From Mageeibacillus sp. UBA5442 (GTDB lineage: Bacteria > Bacillota > Clostridia > Saccharofermentanales > DTU023): a DNA stretch of 7,587 nt. The stretch spans positions 1,856 through 9,442 of the forward strand of contig DIRG01000004.1 of the NCBI GenBank assembly GCA_002427475.1, written 5' to 3'. This document shows, in pieces, positions 5,668 through 7,587 of this stretch. The first letter of the stretch is position 1, and the number at the start of each line of letters is the position of its first letter. The notes under the pieces were generated by a model that ran no database searches, was not told the DNA's origin, and saw nothing but the letters and a program-made list of their open reading frames with translations. The position numbers and the translations under genes are program-made.

Positions 5668-6354
5668 ATGTCCAGATACCAAATACTGCCTGAGCTGAAA
5701 CGCATTCCGGAAGCGTTCCGCCACGCCAATGCCTACCTTCTACAAACTGAGAAAGGCAGCGTTCTTTTTGATCCTGCCGTTCCGCCGGAGAAAGTTCCCG
5801 AAGCAGATGATGTCACGCTCCTTATCGCTACTCACGGACACTATGATCACGTGGCAGCAGTAAGTGCCTGGAAGGAAAGAAATTCTATTCCGTTTTGGGC
5901 TGCTGAGCAGGAAAAAGAACTTCTCTCAGACCCCATGGCTAACGCATCTTTCATGTTCGGGCAGCCTACAAGTTATCCGGAAGCGGATCGCTATCTGCAA
6001 GACGGCGAGATTATTGTTCTCGACTCAGAACTGAAGTTGAAATGTTTCAATACTCCAGGTCACACTCAGGGATCGATGTGTTTTCAGATTCTACGTCAGC
6101 GCGACGAAGAAGAGGAAGCAGAGGTCTTGGCTCTGATTACGGGCGACACATTGTTTGACGATTCCTTCGGCCGTACCGATCTGGCCAGCGGCGATTCGGA
6201 TCGAATGTATTCATCGTTGCAATTTTTGCGCAGTCTCCTGAAGGAACTGCCTGCAAGCGTTCCCGTTTGCTCCGGCCACGGTGCTACTGTGACTGCGGGC
6301 GAACTTCTAAATTCTTCTGTGTGGATTTTTGCAGAATCTCTCATCGGGCAATGA
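5668..6354 (+). CDS. Metallo-beta-lactamase-fold hydrolase, glyoxalase II-like
   Basis: The 228-residue product is a cytoplasmic MBL-fold hydrolase with a complete binuclear metal site: H56-G-H58-Y-D60-H61, H132 in TPGHTQG, D160 in TGDTLF, and H204 in CSGHG. The TPGHTxGS and TGDTLFxxxxGRTDLxxG signatures place it with the compact glyoxalase II-like (hydroxyacylglutathione hydrolase-related) enzymes common in Firmicutes, which hydrolyse thioesters or related substrates. The true substrate cannot be read from the sequence. An acidic loop (RDEEEEAE, about 145-152) interrupts the region before the Asp ligand. ATG 5668 is preferred to the in-frame TTG at 5632, because AAGAGG at 5655-5660 lies seven bases upstream and the family sequence starts near RIPEAFRHANAYL. 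The start is ten bases after the mgs-like stop, so the two genes form one transcription unit. No signal peptide is seen. Confidence 0.9.
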   Translation: MSRYQILPELKRIPEAFRHANAYLLQTEKGSVLFDPAVPPEKVPEADDVTLLIATHGHYDHVAAVSAWKERNSIPFWAAEQEKELLSDPMANASFMFGQPTSYPEADRYLQDGEIIVLDSELKLKCFNTPGHTQGSMCFQILRQRDEEEEAEVLALITGDTLFDDSFGRTDLASGDSDRMYSSLQFLRSLLKELPASVPVCSGHGATVTAGELLNSSVWIFAESLIGQ

Positions 6355-6422
6355 AAATAGTGCCTGAGATCCGGCTAGAAGTTTTTTGAGAAAAGTATAA
6401 AGCGACAATTTGCTATCTATTG

Positions 6423-6455
6423 AAGCCCTGCGCCTTTAAATTGCAGGGTTTTTTT
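6423..6455 (+). terminator. Intrinsic terminator after the MBL hydrolase gene
   Basis: GCCCTGC at 6425-6431 pairs with GCAGGGT at 6443-6449 (one G-T pair), extended by flanking A-T pairs, around an 11-base loop. A run of seven T (6449-6455) completes it. It closes the mgs-like/hydrolase unit 68 bases after the stop and lies about 30 bases before the next ribosome binding site. The 6355-6422 stretch before it shows nothing clear. Confidence 0.85.
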
Positions 6456-6497
6456 CTGCCCAAAAAGTAAGAATGTATATAAAAGGAGGTGCCTACA

Positions 6498-6776
6498 ATG
6501 GCTTTTACTTTGGAGTCGGCTGTAGCGGCGTCAACAGCTTTTTACATTCTTGTACACTCTCTGGGGCTGTCCCTGCCGGTAGCAACAGAGCTGCATACCG
6601 GGGCAGACTTGCTGGGAAGAAGCAATGCGGCAGTTCAAGAGGAGGAGAGTTTTTATAGCCAAGGGTATTACCATTACGGAGAGCATGATCTTCCACAAAG
6701 CGAAGGTTCTCCGCAGCGTATGGTTGAATTGCTTTCTCTTACTCACGACATAACACGTTTCTTCCGCAACTATTGA
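6498..6776 (+). CDS. Small hypothetical protein with a TadE/pilin-like N-terminal membrane segment
   Basis: This 92-residue product is not recognised as a named family. Its first 30 residues form one hydrophobic segment beginning MAFTLESAVAAS, which recalls the FTxE start of TadE/TadG proteins and type IV-like pilins, with Glu at position 6. There is no preceding basic leader with a Gly or Ala cleavage site, so processing by prepilin peptidase is uncertain. The rest is short and polar with an aromatic and acidic patch (about 49-63) and an amphipathic end. ATG 6498 is favoured over the in-frame GTG at 6489 because a near-perfect AGGAGGT at 6484-6490 precedes it by seven bases and overlaps that GTG. 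The next gene starts 16 bases after the stop, so the two are probably cotranscribed. A role in a Tad-like surface apparatus is inferred from this neighbour. Confidence 0.7.
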   Translation: MAFTLESAVAASTAFYILVHSLGLSLPVATELHTGADLLGRSNAAVQEEESFYSQGYYHYGEHDLPQSEGSPQRMVELLSLTHDITRFFRNY

Positions 6777-6792
6777 CGAGGGGGTGAAGTCT

Positions 6793-7587
6793 GTGCTCAC
6801 AGAAGCTAGACGCGACAAATTCCGCCAAGCCGGCAGTCTCACGTTAGCTTGTTGCCTGATGCTGCCGGCTATCATGCTCTTGATGATGGCGCTTTTAGTA
6901 GGGAGCAGCCGAACGCGTGAGGATCTGGATGCGGTGCGTGCCGCCAGACAGAGTGCGGATTCAGCTCTCGCCTCTTTTGATCGGGAGCTCTATCGCGATT
7001 TTGGGCTTTTTGCTCTAAGTGAAAAGGATGTGCAGCAGACAGCGTCAGATTATTTACTGCCGGATACTTATGAGCAAAGATTTGAATTGGACAATAGCCT
7101 TTATCATAATGAGCACTTGATGGACGCTATTGCACGCCATATGAGTGTGCGCGCCACCGCAGGTTTGATTGATGAGGGCATTCAACGGATCAAATCAATA
7201 CAAGGTATTGTGCCTGACAATATGCTCGACTCTCTGGCTCCTTTGAAAAATATCGATCCCGACACTGCGGATCCGGAGCTTCAAGAAGATGAAAGTAATG
7301 AAGAGTGGTTTTCAGATTACTCTGATTACTTGGGTGAGGAGTATCTGGACGACTACCACGACTCTCTTTTGGATTTGTCGCCTGTATATATTCCTGCTTC
7401 AGATGGCGGAGTGCAGCTGGAGTTTAATCCCTACAAAGTTTCAAATTTGGAGAAACTGGCCCAGGGTTTTGATAGTATGATGTTCACCTTGCCGGAAGGA
7501 TTCACTGATCAGTTCTTACTGGTGGAATACAGCCTTTCTTACTTCGGCTCTCAGGTGAATTCCTTAGAGCAGAATGGAAGTACTATC
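6793..7587 (+). CDS. Membrane-anchored DUF5702/TadG-like protein, N-terminal 265 residues (3' end outside window)
   Basis: The frame is open from GTG 6793 to the window edge (265 codons, no stop). GAGGGGGTG at 6778-6786 precedes the GTG by six bases. The product has a basic start (TEARRDKFRQ), one membrane helix at about residues 14-37, and then an extracytoplasmic domain. Two segments resemble clostridial proteins annotated DUF5702, found in Tad-type pilus loci: SALASFDRELYRDFGLFAL (57-75) and DQFLLVEYSLSYFGS (239-253). An acidic, Tyr-rich stretch at about 155-190 (DESNEEWFSDYSDYLGEEY inside it) is probably a flexible insertion or a cation-binding surface. The function is unknown; a minor-pilin or assembly role like TadG is the usual inference. 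The family call is from memory of the motifs and is moderately sure, while the existence of the gene is quite sure. Confidence 0.75.
   Translation, partial: MLTEARRDKFRQAGSLTLACCLMLPAIMLLMMALLVGSSRTREDLDAVRAARQSADSALASFDRELYRDFGLFALSEKDVQQTASDYLLPDTYEQRFELDNSLYHNEHLMDAIARHMSVRATAGLIDEGIQRIKSIQGIVPDNMLDSLAPLKNIDPDTADPELQEDESNEEWFSDYSDYLGEEYLDDYHDSLLDLSPVYIPASDGGVQLEFNPYKVSNLEKLAQGFDSMMFTLPEGFTDQFLLVEYSLSYFGSQVNSLEQNGSTI

Noticed and set aside
6386..6481. Promoter for the 92-residue gene (TTGAGA at 6386, TATAAA at 6396, TATATA at 6476)
   Set aside because: None of the -10-like boxes has a usable -35 at proper spacing, and the first two lie before the terminator at 6423-6455.
6531..6875. A 114-codon reading frame on the minus strand
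   Set aside because: It lies opposite two + strand genes with strong ribosome binding sites and has no recognisable motif, so it is a shadow frame.
1..7587. CRISPR arrays, tRNA or rRNA genes, insertion sequences, phage attachment sites
   Set aside because: No regularly spaced repeats, cloverleaf-like segments, transposase frames or terminal inverted repeats were seen on either strand.

Overview
The window looks like chromosomal DNA from a low-to-middle GC Firmicute, most likely an anaerobic clostridial lineage. The basis is strong AGGAGG-type ribosome binding sites, TATAAT promoters, a radC-mreC-mreD-mrdA gene order, and a large protein resembling the clostridial DUF5702 family. No species can be named from the sequence alone. 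All genes read on the + strand, and no gap between genes exceeds 300 bases.

Layout: (1) Positions 1-396 hold the end of holA (DNA polymerase III delta subunit), closed by an intrinsic terminator. (2) radC follows directly. (3) A cell-wall elongation block comprises mreC, mreD and a long class B penicillin-binding protein of the MrdA/PBP2 type. mreD and the PBP gene overlap by four bases. The usual companions mreB, minC/D/E and rodA are absent from the places where many Firmicutes carry them. (4) A 176-base gap (5092-5267) is rich in signals: two good sigma-A-type promoters, three inverted repeats, a strong Shine-Dalgarno and a possible 25-residue leader ORF. (5) Next is a two-gene unit. The first gene aligns over nearly its full length with methylglyoxal synthase (MgsA) but has lost almost every catalytic residue. 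The second encodes a metallo-beta-lactamase-fold hydrolase of glyoxalase II type with its metal ligands intact. A terminator follows. (6) The last section starts another unit: a 92-residue protein with a TadE/pilin-like N-terminal segment, then a membrane-anchored protein resembling DUF5702, which runs off the end of the window. This suggests the start or middle of a Tad/Flp-type surface-structure locus.

The MreC, MreD and PBP2 products are expected to work together at the membrane in lateral-wall peptidoglycan synthesis. The most unusual item is the MgsA-like protein. It keeps the mgsA position at the end of the mre cluster and recognisable fold sequence, yet the catalytic Asp is Lys and the phosphate-binding GTTG and GGDQQ segments are gone. 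It is probably a pseudoenzyme with a binding or regulatory role, preceded by an elaborate control region and translated next to an apparently active hydrolase.
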